NCBI RefSeq assembly: GCF_030867145.1
Contig: NC_134415.1
Coordinates: 21,182,417-21,246,416 of the forward strand
Source of the DNA: Opisthocomus hoazin
Taxonomy: Eukaryota; Chordata; Aves; Opisthocomiformes; Opisthocomidae
Length of the DNA: 64,000 nucleotides
Reading direction: 5' to 3'
Below are positions 25,187 to 37,000 of the stretch, in pieces; positions within the stretch are counted from its first letter, which is position 1; each line of letters starts with the position of its first letter. The position numbers and the translations under genes are program-made. The notes beneath the pieces were generated by a model. It saw only the letters and a program-made list of their open reading frames with translations. It searched no databases and had not been told where the DNA came from.

Positions 25187-26062
25187 AGATGTTGTACAGA
25201 ATGTGTTAAATTTCTTGTACAAAATTGTTTATTTGCCTTTTCTCTGTTTGTAACTTATCTGTAAAAGGTTTTTCCCTTACTGTCAAAAGAATATGCATGT
25301 ATAGTAATTAGAAGGCCATTCCTCCATGTTTTTCTCCTTTACCTTACTGTCATTGTTCTGATTTTTGGAAAATTGATCTAAGTAACAAATGTTGCATGTG
25401 GCTTACTCTGGATATTTAAGCCCTTCTGCACATCTAAAGTTCGATGGAGTTGGTTAACAGAGGGAACATCTGGGTTGTCTTTTTAAAAAAAAAAAAGTAG
25501 CTTTCTTTAGGAGACTTAGGTATGACTAGTGTAACAAGTTACATAAAGTAAGCTTGGGTTTACCATGCATTAGCAATTCTTTAGCTAAAGCGACGTGCTG
25601 GCTCTAGTTCTACAGTCCATAAAGAAGTTTATTCCGCTTTCTGTGATGGAGGATAAAGGACTCTTGCAGCTAAGTGCAGCATAAAACCATGTGAATATTA
25701 CATATACATGTGGCTAATGCACTGTAAAAATCATTCTCCTAGCTTACTTCACAGTAACTTGTTTGTGGCCATACCTGTAACATGTTGTTGAAATGTGGAG
25801 TCTTAACGTTGTGGACGATTGACAGTCAACAATATGAAACTTAAGTTGCACTAATGCAAAACGGGTGATTTATCCAGGTACTCGTACACAAGTTTTTTTG
25901 TACTGCTGGTCCTGTACCAGAAAACATTTTCTCCTCTTGTTACTATGCTTTTTAAACTTTGTTTAGCCACTTATTTTCAAAAAAATCTGCTTATGGCACG
26001 ATTTGCCTCAAATCCATTCCAAGTTGTATATTTGTTTTCCAATAAAAAAATTACAATTTACC
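25187..26062 (+). other. CALM2: CALM2 3' UTR, strongly conserved type
   Basis: About 876 nt from the stop codon to the likely cleavage site. Several blocks match what I remember of the mammalian CALM2 3' UTR: the proximal part (about 25,190-25,330), the segment around 25,830-25,920 including a GTAC-rich hairpin, and the last about 80 nt before the poly(A) signal. Such blocks usually mean post-transcriptional control through RNA-binding proteins or microRNAs. The comparison is from memory, not an alignment. Confidence 0.85.
26041..26046 (+). terminator. CALM2: CALM2 main poly(A) signal AATAAA
   Basis: A canonical hexamer followed by A-rich sequence, with cleavage expected 15-20 nt downstream near 26,060. 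The preceding tgtatatttgttttcc is U-rich and contains a UGUA, the CFIm-type upstream element. Confidence 0.88.
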
Positions 26063-28109
26063 CATACTGTTTCAATGTATCCTTGAATTATTTACAGGAA
26101 TTGTTCAATACAGTTGCTGCTCTGTGTTTCAGTATGTAGCAGTTTGGTTTGCTTATGCAATGGATTGGCTGTCTTAAAATAGCTTGGAAGGTGAAAACTT
26201 AGTCCTTAAACTCTGGCCCTTAATAGTATTGTTGACTTGAAGAAGCTTTCTTACTAGTAGTTTAAAATGTATTTTACAGTCTTGTGTGGAGCTTGGTGCT
26301 TCAATAAACTTACCGTAGTGACTGGCTATGCCCACTATCTGTAGACATTGTGAACTGGATGTTGACCTAGTTCAATAGTTGACCTAAAATTAAAATTCCT
26401 TGTTCAGACAACTAAACCTGTTTGCTTTCTTTTAATTATTTTGGAGTTTATTCCCCGTCAGCTGCTACATTGGGGTAACTTAGTCTCACACCTGGTGGAC
26501 TTTTCTGAAACTGCTATGTCTGAGCTGCTGTTCAGGATGCAGTCAGCTCAAACTACAGAAGGAAAACATTCTCTTGCTGACCTGCTAATGAGCATGATTG
26601 TGCTTCTAGCACTAGTTTTTTGTCAAGGCTTAAATTTTTTTTAAAGTCGGAAACAAACCTGGTTTTGACCAAGGACAAGTCCAAGACCTTGAAAGAATGC
26701 CAGAGGCTGGCTGTGCCCCTTGCCTCTACTCACCTAGCAAGAGCTGGCTGATCTTACATGTGCTATATGGTTATCTTGTTTGGGGATTCTGGTTGCCTCT
26801 GAACAAAGCATTGGCCCCTGCATCTGGTTACCCTCACTGGTCCCAGTAGACCAGTTACCTAATCTTTTAAAAACTGTTTTAATCATCTTTGAGGTATTTA
26901 TAATTACAGTGAAAATGTAAAATTAGGACAGCTGATGAACCTGATTTCAGAAACACTTGATCAAATGTTTATGCTCACTGATCATAAAGCCCTGCTCTGT
27001 AAGGACTATAAGCAGGTCTGTTGGTTTTCCAAAGGAGGCTTCTCAGAAGTGTTTGAATTGCCACATCAGAATTTTTCAGAATTTTCTTGTGCCCTGGAAA
27101 TCTGGTTCAGGAAGCTTACGCAGTATAAATATTCTAGCAGTTAGGGTTTCCCTGCTACAAAATGAGTGACTGAACAAACACTTCTGATCCAGTCTTCATC
27201 CTGTGGCCTAGGAGCCTGGGGACAAGACATAGGTGCTTAAACTGGCACTGAATAGGGAGAATTTGACAGAAGCATCATAACCACTTGAGATGCTGAATTG
27301 CAGGAGTGTTGGAAGTGTCACTTTTAGAGGTAAGTAAAGCAAACAAGGATCTGACAAGAATTTGTATTTACCAGTCTGGTATCTTGACTCTCAGTAGGCT
27401 GGGAGTCCCATTTTGACCCACAGTTTTCTGCTACAACTCAGCATGCACTTGGAAACATCCAACTAAACAGGAGAGGGTGTTGACTCTTACAAGTAAAATA
27501 CTTACTTGGCCAAGATAATTAATTGTCTTCCATAAAATGAATGGGTGAAGAGTGTGTGAAGAGAAGGCCACCTTTATTTACTGTCATGTTAGCTGCTCTG
27601 TGTTCAAAGTGTTTAGTCACAGGAATCAAAGCTGCTTGTTTTGTTTAGTGTGTCTAGGTTGCTGTTACCTAAATGAAATGCCTGATTTCTGGGTCAATAT
27701 TGAAGTCTTGTAGCCCTGTTTACATCATACTTTACCTGGAGAATGGGAGTAATACTTTTCAGTACTTTCTGCTAATGGAAGAATGTCTGCTGAAGTACAC
27801 TCAGTAAAGAAGTGTGGTAGAAGCTAATGGCATTGATCACTAGAACTTGAAGCTTTTGGCTGAGATGTGTTTGCAGGTGCTTTTGCTACTGTGAAATGGG
27901 TGGTTCCTTAGGTCACTCCAGGCAGGCTTCTGGAGATGTGTGTATGTAGGAATACTCTGAAATTTCAAGTTCATCTTCTGGTAGCTTGCTAAGGTACAAT
28001 CCTTCACCTTGTATGTTAAATATGGTGGAGGTTCTTAACATTCTTTACTACAATAGCAAGAACAAAATCTTCTATGGTACGACACTGCAGTAAGACACCT
28101 GGTGGTGCA
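26063..28109. other. CpG-poor downstream intergenic DNA
   Basis: No gene is seen. CpG is strikingly scarce: I find about five between 26,300 and 28,300. The character is the same as in the CALM2 introns, which suggests it belongs to the same transcribed or methylated domain. A weak MIR-like phrase (ctggagaatgggagtaatac, about 27,736-27,755) is too short to annotate. Confidence 0.55.
26303..26308 (+). terminator. CALM2: Possible alternative distal poly(A) signal
   Basis: A second canonical AATAAA lies about 260 bp after the first and is followed by a GT-containing stretch (about 26,339-26,365). Use of this site would lengthen the mRNA by about 0.26 kb. It may equally be chance in AT-rich DNA. 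Confidence 0.35.
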
Positions 28110-28298
28110 GATTAAGTTCTGTCTGAACAGGAGGAAACAACTTTACTGTGAGGGTGGTCAAACACCTGTTGTGGAGTCTGCAGATTGGAAACCCAGATGA
28201 CAAGGTGCTGAGCAAGTGGCTGTAGCTGACCCTGCTTGAGGAGGGGGTTGGACTAGGTGATCTGAAAAGGTCCTTCCCAATCTAAATGATTCTGTGAA
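28110..28298 (+). mobile_element. CR1 LINE fragment, 3' end
   Basis: A diverged 3' tail of a chicken-repeat-1 LINE, about 190 bp. Diagnostic phrases are ctttactgtgagggtggtca, gttgtggagtct, ggggttggactaggtgatct and aggtccttcccaatct, ending in atgattctgtga, the CR1 terminal octamer type. Compared with the usual CR1 3' end it lacks the stretch encoding the last conserved RT residues before the GTTGTGGAGTCT block, so it is internally deleted as well as 5'-truncated. It has no coding capacity. Confidence 0.88.
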
Positions 28299-31200
28299 GT
28301 GAAAGTGCCCCTTGCTAACTTCCTAGGCTTACTGTGGTGTGCAACCCTGTCTTCATGTGGTGGCCTTTTCTGGTGAAGGAGATGTGTAATTGCATGCTAC
28401 AGCATGGTACACTTAGGAGTATGTCTGTAACTTATTCTCTAGTAGTGGTGGGAGTTGCAAAGGACCATGAAGACTCTACCTCAAGGCTGTGAACTGTATT
28501 GAAAATAAATTTTTCCCTGATCACTAGCAGCTGTGGAGTTTTGGTGGGGGAAGGTAGCACTAGATGAGAAATAGTAGCTGGTGAGCTTGCAGCCTGTGAA
28601 GATACAGCTAATAAAATTTGGGACAGCTGATGGGTAAAGGAGACAGTAGTGAGGGTTAGGAGCCTGCTAATAATATCAGTCTAACTATTTGGGGGAGACT
28701 ATAGCTCGGAATGTGGATGAACATACAGTGCATGCATACAGCTGATGGACCACTGGAGGTAATGCAGACTAGGTGTTTAGTCTTACAAATGGGGCCACTG
28801 GTCTCTAAAGACCTGACCCTGCAGGAGTAAAGTAGCTGAATCTGCTGCATTTGAGTGGTCCCTTGCAGGAATTGTTCAGTAACAACATCGACAAAATGAG
28901 CAGCAAAATGACTGCTTTCTTAATATGTATCACTTCTATTATACGACTATGACGTGTTTCTTGGACAGTAACTCAGTCCAGTTGAGAGAAGCTGTATTGA
29001 ACTGGTTTATTAACTGTTGTGGAAGTAAGGGGAGTTGTAGTAGTTCAGGATTAATTTTTGTTGCTGGTCATTTGGGGGGGGAATACTAGAAAGACTTTAA
29101 AAATTCTGCTTGAAATACTGCATTTAAAAATGGCTTTTCCATTGAAGTCGTCATGTTGTAATGAATGCTTAAGGAATTTTCATTCTAATTCGGAGTTAGT
29201 TTGTCAAATGATACACTTGTAACTTCAAAATGTTCAGTTTAGCAAAACTGCTATGGAAATGAATCTTGAAAAGCAATCTTTTTTCTCCAAGCGAGAATAG
29301 TAGGTGTTTTGAGATGACAGTGTACATGAGTACACTGGGATGTGCAATCTAAGTATTAAAAAAACCTGTTGTGTTCTGCCAGAAGGGATGGTGGTAAAAA
29401 CACTTGGCTACTGCATAATAAACCTATGCTGAACAGTAATTTGAAAAGAACATAAAATCATTTTTGGGACAGAGTGAGCTGATTGAGAGTTTGTTAGAGT
29501 AAGTGTATTTTTATATAATGATATCTCCTCAGCTATCTTTTTTTCTGCTTATACCTACCTTTATCATTAGTACAGTTTTGACTGGAGTGAGAACCACCAT
29601 ATTGCATCTACTCCAGTTTCTTCTTTTGAAAAAAGTTCTTACTCTTGTACAAGAATAGTCACAGTTTGTCAGGTTATCTATATACTCTGTTTTGAAGAAC
29701 TGAATCTTTGATAGCTGTGTATACACTAAGAAAAAAAAAATTTAAGGACTTTGCACCAAGTTTGCAAGAAAAAATGGGAAGAAAATATTGGGGTGGGGAT
29801 GGGGACCTTGATTTTCCAGTTTCCCCAGAGTGCAAGTCTGGTGTCTTCAGATGATGTAAATGACAGTTCTTATTTGATATTGATGGCTCCTTTCTAGCTA
29901 CTCCTTAAATACTTCCTATGGCTTTTTTAATATGAACTATGGAGGAGAGAGCACTTCAGTGTTTTAAACTTGAGTCCTGAGCTACTGTTCAAGAAGTTGC
30001 ACAAAGATCTAGTCCAACTGGAATACCTTAAGAAGAGATTTTCAAAAAACGTGGAAGATTTGGTAAAGATGACTTTAACAGTAATAGCCTAAAGATGAGG
30101 CATATTCCCTGAAAATCTCTGGTTGGATGATATAATACAATAACTCTCACACTTAATGACATTATTCAAAGTTTCGCTAGGCTGTTGCGTTTCACTGGCT
30201 GCTTTATGTATACAGAGTAGCAGATCGTTCCTGCTCTAAGATCTTGCCATACAAACAAGGTATCATGCAGTGCCAGGTAATGACAGCACACTGCAGGGTG
30301 GCTTTGTTAGGAGGGGCTGAACTGGAAATAAGAGTGGAAGGAAGGGGACAGGGAAAAGAAAGGATGAAAGAATATAGAATTAGGTGAACAGCATTGGAGG
30401 AAAAGAAACTTAAGTTTCATGCAAACATCTAATCATTGGTGCAAGACAAAGTCCAATGCTTAGTCATTTAGGTGGCCGTCTTCTTGTGGTGCTGGCTGGT
30501 TCCTTTTGTGACAAGGTAACCTTACAGAGGTTGGACAGATGTTCCCCTTCCTTCCAACTCTGACAAGCACCGAGTTCAGATTAGTTGCCTACTGTATCAC
30601 TACAGCAATATGGCCCTGCTCCTGTGGCACCTTCTTAAAAGGCATGTGCTTTTTGGCAGTCGGAAAAATGCAACTGATGGTCCTTGAGGGAAGGAATTTC
30701 TGCTAGTTTTCTATGTTGGCAGGATTGTAGGAGAGTTGTCTTTTTCTGGAGTGAGAGCTATTTTGTTTAAAGAGGTTTTTTTCATACAGCTAGAATACAC
30801 TGCTGTTGAAATAAAAGGTGAAAAAAAGGTTCAGATCTTCTCTGTCCTCACAATCTGCTGTTAGCTGTGAAGCATTAGATGATTAGCAACCCCAGGAAGG
30901 CTGTGGAATTTCTCAGTTCCTTCTTTCTAAGGTATTTAAAACTCTTAACTACTCTAAACATTTTTTTCCTCTTAAATAGCCACTGTTTTTCTAATATTAA
31001 CTAAACTTGATGCATTTGATGGAGACCTTCGAAGCTCCCTGTGTCCAAAGTGGAAATGCAGAGTCTTGTTGCTGCCAAATCATTCACGCAGAATAGGAAA
31101 AGAATTCAGACACTCATTCAGTGTCTACTCCAAAGCTCTGTGGTCAGTGTAGTCTTTACATGGATTCATAAGGCCTTGCATATGCTTAGAAACAAGGCTT

Positions 31201-34000
31201 CTCAATGGATTAGGATGTGTGAAAATTTCCAGTAACTCAGAATTGATTTACAAAGTGGTGTGATGTGTCATTATCTCAAAAAAAGCAAAAGAATTCTAGA
31301 ATTAAGACAGCATAGATTTGAGTTTTCAACTCTGAGAATGCTAGGCATTTTTCCATGTTATTAATACTGGCATGTATTTGTATGTATGTTACATTTTAAA
31401 AGGCTGCCAAGATAAAAAGTATTAGAAGATTGTTTTCTGTTGGCTTTTGCTATGAGGAAGCCATCCCCACCAGCCAGATTAACAGGCCAGTTTGCAAGAT
31501 CATCTGAAAGCAAGAGCAAATGAGTGCTTTCAGGAATTCTTCCTGTTGTTTTAGTCATTTCTTACTCTACCAGTAGGACAAGCTTTCTTTATTTTTCAAA
31601 ATTGGCTGTGATGCCCAGGCTGAACATGGAGGGAAGTTATGCCTCTTTGCTAGCTTTTCCATCCTCTTCCACCCTCATGCTGTAGCCTCATAACTGGACT
31701 GATGCTGTGGGGAGTTTTGCAGGCAGTGGCTTCCCCTGAAACCTCTTAAAATCCTTTTGTGGTTCTTCACTGGGCTTTGGAAGAAATGCTACAAAAAAGT
31801 TTCCGTTACTTCCGGCTGCTTTTTCTTTTCCTTGAATTTGCCCTTGTTCTACCCTCCCCAAGGAAGCGTTACCTAAGGAGATACATCTCCATGTACCCTA
31901 AAGAAATTGGGGAAATGGGACCCTGAAGTGATCTAAGCTGGAGGTCTGTCACAGAATGGCCCAAATTGCTGTGCTGTGGATTCATCATCTACTATCTGGC
32001 ATAAATTACATTTGAGGATGGGTTTTATTGTCAAGGTTCTGATGAATTCTCTGGCTACTGAAGAGAGGTATAAAATGCTTTTGCTGTTCTGCTCTTGTGA
32101 AAGAGTAATCTTTACTACAAAAGCAGTAAAATCGAAGAAAATTGTATTGGGGGGAAGGTTTCATATCCATGGTCCATCCTTCCTTGCTGTCTCTATCTAA
32201 AGATTATCTGCCTGCCATGTTAGCAGTTAAAAAAAAACAAATCTTGTTATTTGCTAGTGAAGCAGATTGGAAGCATCTACATCAATCCCAAGACCTTATT
32301 CCTCATCTGCATCTGAGAGAAAAGTACCTCTTTGCAATCTGTCTGCAAAGTGTAGGCAAGCAGCTGTTGAGGTAGTTTGCTGAATAGTCTTAAGCAGTTT
32401 TCAGAGAACATCTGACGCAATTACGTTTTGTATCAGAAGCGTGGGGAAAATGCATCCAATATTCAAATGTGTTTTTCTTCCTTCAGCCCTCATCCAGCCT
32501 TATTTTCTGCACCTAGGCAAAGTAGGATGTTTTCACCAAAAATGCTGATGGTTATATCCATTTGCTGTCACCTTAATGGGATGAAAGGAGCCATATGAAT
32601 GGTGAACTCTGCTTCAGTCGCACTGTTTCCTCATAGAGAGGCAGATCTTACCTTGCCAATCATGCTGAAGGGCAAAATTTCACTGCTGGCCTAGCATAGC
32701 TTTGGGGAACGCTGTTGAGCCTTTCCAGACAAGAGGCTTCTCTTCGCCTGTAAACATGTCCATAGCTCTGGATTGATAAGCTGTTTCTATAATTTCCATA
32801 AGAATCCACTCTCCTTCATTTTTAGTAATTTCACTGATGAAACAATTAGGATCCAACATTGGTTTGTGCTTTCATCAGTCTTTGACTACCTTTTTATTAA
32901 AACAAAGACAAAATGAGAGTTAGTTTCCAGTATGCCTTCAGAGAATAAATTGCACAAGAAACTCAACTTACCTGCTTAATCAGCCAAAGCTAATACTAGC
33001 TAGTTATGCCGTATGGGATTTTCTTCAGGAAGCCCAGCTCAACTGAGTAAAGCCCATACAGAGTTTTAAAGTAGAAGGCAGAGGGAAAGTATCTATCTGT
33101 CTGTAAACCAAAAGCTAATATCTTGCTACGAAGTGCTCCTGCCTGCTTTCTCCTTACTTTTGTAGATTTGACAGGGAAAATGTTAGGAATGTACTCACTT
33201 AAAAATACCATGAAGAGATCCCAGCATCTTGTGTTTTAAAGATGAAGTAAGCATTTATGTAGATAAGGAAGCTATGAGAGAGAGAAACAATAGCTGTGGC
33301 TCGCTTTGAGAGTCTTAAGTGGGTGAAGGCTCTAGGGATCGCTATTCTGTAGATAGTACATGACTTGCAATGTCTGCTTCACCTGAGCTTTAAAATATGT
33401 TCTTTAGAATATTTTGCTTTTATTTTCACAATTTTCATATAGAATAAGTATTTTTTTATTCCCCTCAGGTAGAGATTTGAATGGTATAGTTAAAAGTCCT
33501 CATTTTTGCATACTTCTGTTTCCTCAGTTCTTATCACCAGTCTCCCCTTTGTGGATGAAAGCAATCCCAAAATAAACCTGCATATTTAACATTTGACTGA
33601 CTTTCTGTGAAGAGCGTAGCTGCTGCTGCTCCTTCCTCGTCTTACTTTTATTTTGTTGTTCACAATATAGAGCATTTAATTTATAGGTGCGTTTAATTGT
33701 TTGAACTCCAGCAATTCTGAACTTTTCTGGTCCACGGTCATTCTTGTGAGATCAACTTCATCTTGCCAACAAACAGAGCAGAGACATTGGACTCAGTTCA
33801 GCTGCTCTGAACTCCACTGGTCAAAATTTGTCTTCTCTGTATCCTTTTGGGCAATGCTTTTGTTCTGAGTCTCTGTGCTTGAGATAGGATGGGCAACAAG
33901 AGACTATGTCTAGTATGGTAAGTACCCAGTAACAAAGCTCTTCACCTCTTGAAAGGAGATTTTACCTCATCAGTGAAGCTTAGAAGGCTGTTTGGGGCAC
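28299..34000. other. Intergenic DNA, CpG-poor, no gene seen
   Basis: AT-rich and repeat-poor, with only short ORFs. A purine-rich tract lies at about 30,331-30,372. An AATAAA at 28504-28509 has no associated exon. CpG remains sparse but rises gently toward 34 kb. Confidence 0.5.
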
Positions 34001-37000
34001 CTACAGAAGACCACTGAATATAGCCTTTGTAAACCTCTTGCCAGGCAGAGAAGAGCCTCAGTTCAGATCTTCAATATTGCTCATGATACGCGTATATTCC
34101 AATTGACTCATCATGAGGAAGGCCTGTCTTACCTGCTAACTTGCAGCCCCAAAGCAGATCCTAGCCCCAAAATCCTTTTCCAGACTTACTTGCTCTTTGG
34201 CACAGCAGTCTCAGTGATGTGGGGACGAAAACTAAATTGGCATATGAATTTCGAGCCAGTTAGTCAAGCTACCCCGCAGCAATGGGTCTGAGTCTCAGCT
34301 CAACTTAACTTACTGAAGAGGTTTTTGGATTTTGCCACCAATGATCCTTCCATTTTTCCTTGAAGACTGAAGTATTTCATTTTTATCCAAAGGTTTTTAT
34401 TTTTTCCCCAAACATCCTCCGATAAAGCATGATTAGGGTTAAATAGATATTCTTCCACTATTCAGAGAAATTTTGTAAGATTTATTTATTTGACTAATAC
34501 TTTAGAAAAGCATTGGAGCCTCAGCTTTATGGGGAGCTGTGCTTAAGCAGGATCAGAACCTTTAAAGATACTGATGCAAAACGATGGGCCATACTTGTGA
34601 GTCGGAGTCTGCCTTCAGCTCCACCATATTGTTCTGCTCATGGGGAAGTCTGGCAAGAATCAGTAGCTTGAAGGTCCTGTCATCCTCCTGTCTGTGCTGG
34701 CTTTTTCTTCCGGGATATTAACGCTACACCAGGACATCAAGCCCTCAGCTCTCCTCCAGCTCCCCGGCTGGCATGCAAGTAACTCGGATGAGAATTACAT
34801 GATAGGAGAACTGATTTATGTATCCCAACATTGATGCGCACCCGTGACTCTCATTTTGCTCTTCAACCAAAGGCCACTGAAGTGTGCAATTAATTTCAGT
34901 GGTATCTGGATCAAGCTCTCGGTATCTTGACCATCTGTGGGGTAGGTCCTGACAGAGCATATTTTTAAGGATATGCTTAGTTCCATCCCCATTTAATAAA
35001 GCAATTAAGTGTGTGATTAACTTGAGTAAGAGGTTGAAGCCTGTGCTGAAAGTCAAGCATGAACTTTGCTGAACTGCGACTTAAATAGTAATTTGCATTA
35101 GAGGCTATCCCTGTCCGGCATCTGAAAAATAGGTCTTCTGTTTCTGCAGAGACACAGCCCCAGTAGCTATTACTGTGGTTACAGAGCTTTCAGACCAGAG
35201 CTGTCCAAAATCCAGCCATTTTGAAACAAAAACCCACTCTGGCTTGGTTATGCCGAGTCATGTACACAGGTCCTTCATGTTACAGTAAATTTGGTTGCGC
35301 TGCCTGAGGGCATTCATAGTGAAAAACAGTTATTTTGAAGTAAAAACTGATAGAAACCGTTGAAAGAACAGAAACAGTGACAACAGCCCCTCAACTCGCC
35401 GTAATTGCTTCTTTTTCAAAGTCCAGGCAGTTTATGTTTTGTTCTGCTGTCCAGAGGTCCTCAAAAAGTTACTTCACTCCAGTAAGTGCTATGTAAATGA
35501 ATATTTCCACTAATAAAATACGCACGACTGTCTGAAATGCAAAACACGTCCCTAAACTGCCATGTGTCGGCTGAGGTCTAGGAGCTCTATGTATGGCCTG
35601 TGCACGTTCGAAGCAATTCAAATCAGCTCTCTGGATCGTGAGCTCAGCTGGCTCTGCAAGGGGCTGCCTTGTCCGAATGAACTCGTGCTTCCCAGAGGCG
35701 AGAGATACCGATACATGAGACGCAGTGCATCTCTCTGGCCAAAGCAGTTACCTCCCCCAGTGACTGACTGTGGTCCTGCCTCGGAGGGTGCCCCTTTCCA
35801 CAGAGAAACCAGCAGAACAGCGTGTGCGCTGCCCCTCCGCTGCTCTGTTGCCACGGTCTGCTCCTCGCTGTAAGCTGCCCGTGAAGCCACATTCCAGCTA
35901 GACCAACAGACTGCACTGAAGCTGTTGAGGCACTGACTGTATTCTCGTCTTTTGACTTCGCTGCGACCATGACAACCACAAATATGGGGATAGTAACTCC
36001 TTAAATTATTGCAGCAAGGCATAATAAGCTCATCATTAATACCCTGACAATCAGCAGTAACTCCAACTCAGCTGGTGCGTGAGAGCCTGCTACCCTCACG
36101 GCAGTGTATTCCTACGCCTGTGGCCTTTGTAGCACACTGGGGCATCGATCTTCTACGCATAGCTTGGGAAGACCTGTGTTGCAGGGATTGCCTTTTTAAT
36201 GGCCACAAGGCTGCTGCTGGAAGAAAGGTGAGACACAATCAGCTGATTGTTACAGGATTTTGGTCAAAACGTCTTTAGAAGGCTACTAAAACACTTCAGC
36301 TTTCTCTTTGTGACTATTCTATCTTGAAGGCCCTTTAGGGCGTGCATAGTGAAAAGCAATATATGTTGTTGCTATTGTTAACCGTCCTCTAAAAAACAGA
36401 CAAAATAAACAGTATTCTTTTTCTTCCCTCCTAAGAGGATTGAAAGAACTGGGAGTATCTGCCAGGCTTAGAAGGAGATGTATTTTGGTGGTGTGGCTAA
36501 GATGAATTCAGATCGTAGATGAGCCAAAGTATGAATATTTCTGCAGCTGAAAATGGGAGCGAGTGGATCGAATGCATATCATGTCTATGTGGCAAAGAAA
36601 CGATTTGTAAAATTCCTTTCTTGCTTAAATTACAATTCCATAAAATTTAAAACGCCCTCAGCGTTGAGGCTGATCCCAGTCGCTTCAGGGCAGCATGACT
36701 TCTGTCACCTCTGTAACAGAATTCCTGATTTGCTGCAAGAGGTCAAACTTAAGGCCACTGCAGCTCAGTTTTACTACTTCACTCAAAATATCCTGTATTT
36801 TGTTTATTAAATTGCCAGCTATCCCTGCACAGGCAACATCAACCTGTGTAACCCTGAGCTAGCTATACTTATCTGTGGATTCTGTACCCCACTGAGTAGT
36901 CCTCCAGTCACACAACTTCCAGTAAAAAAAAAAAATGCCTGTTTGATGTATTCTCACTGGAGAATGCTGAAGTTACGCTGCCATTGGAGTATTACAGAAG

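Noticed and set aside
28504..28509. AATAAA as a gene end
   Set aside because: No exon or open frame leads to it, and such hexamers are frequent in AT-rich DNA.
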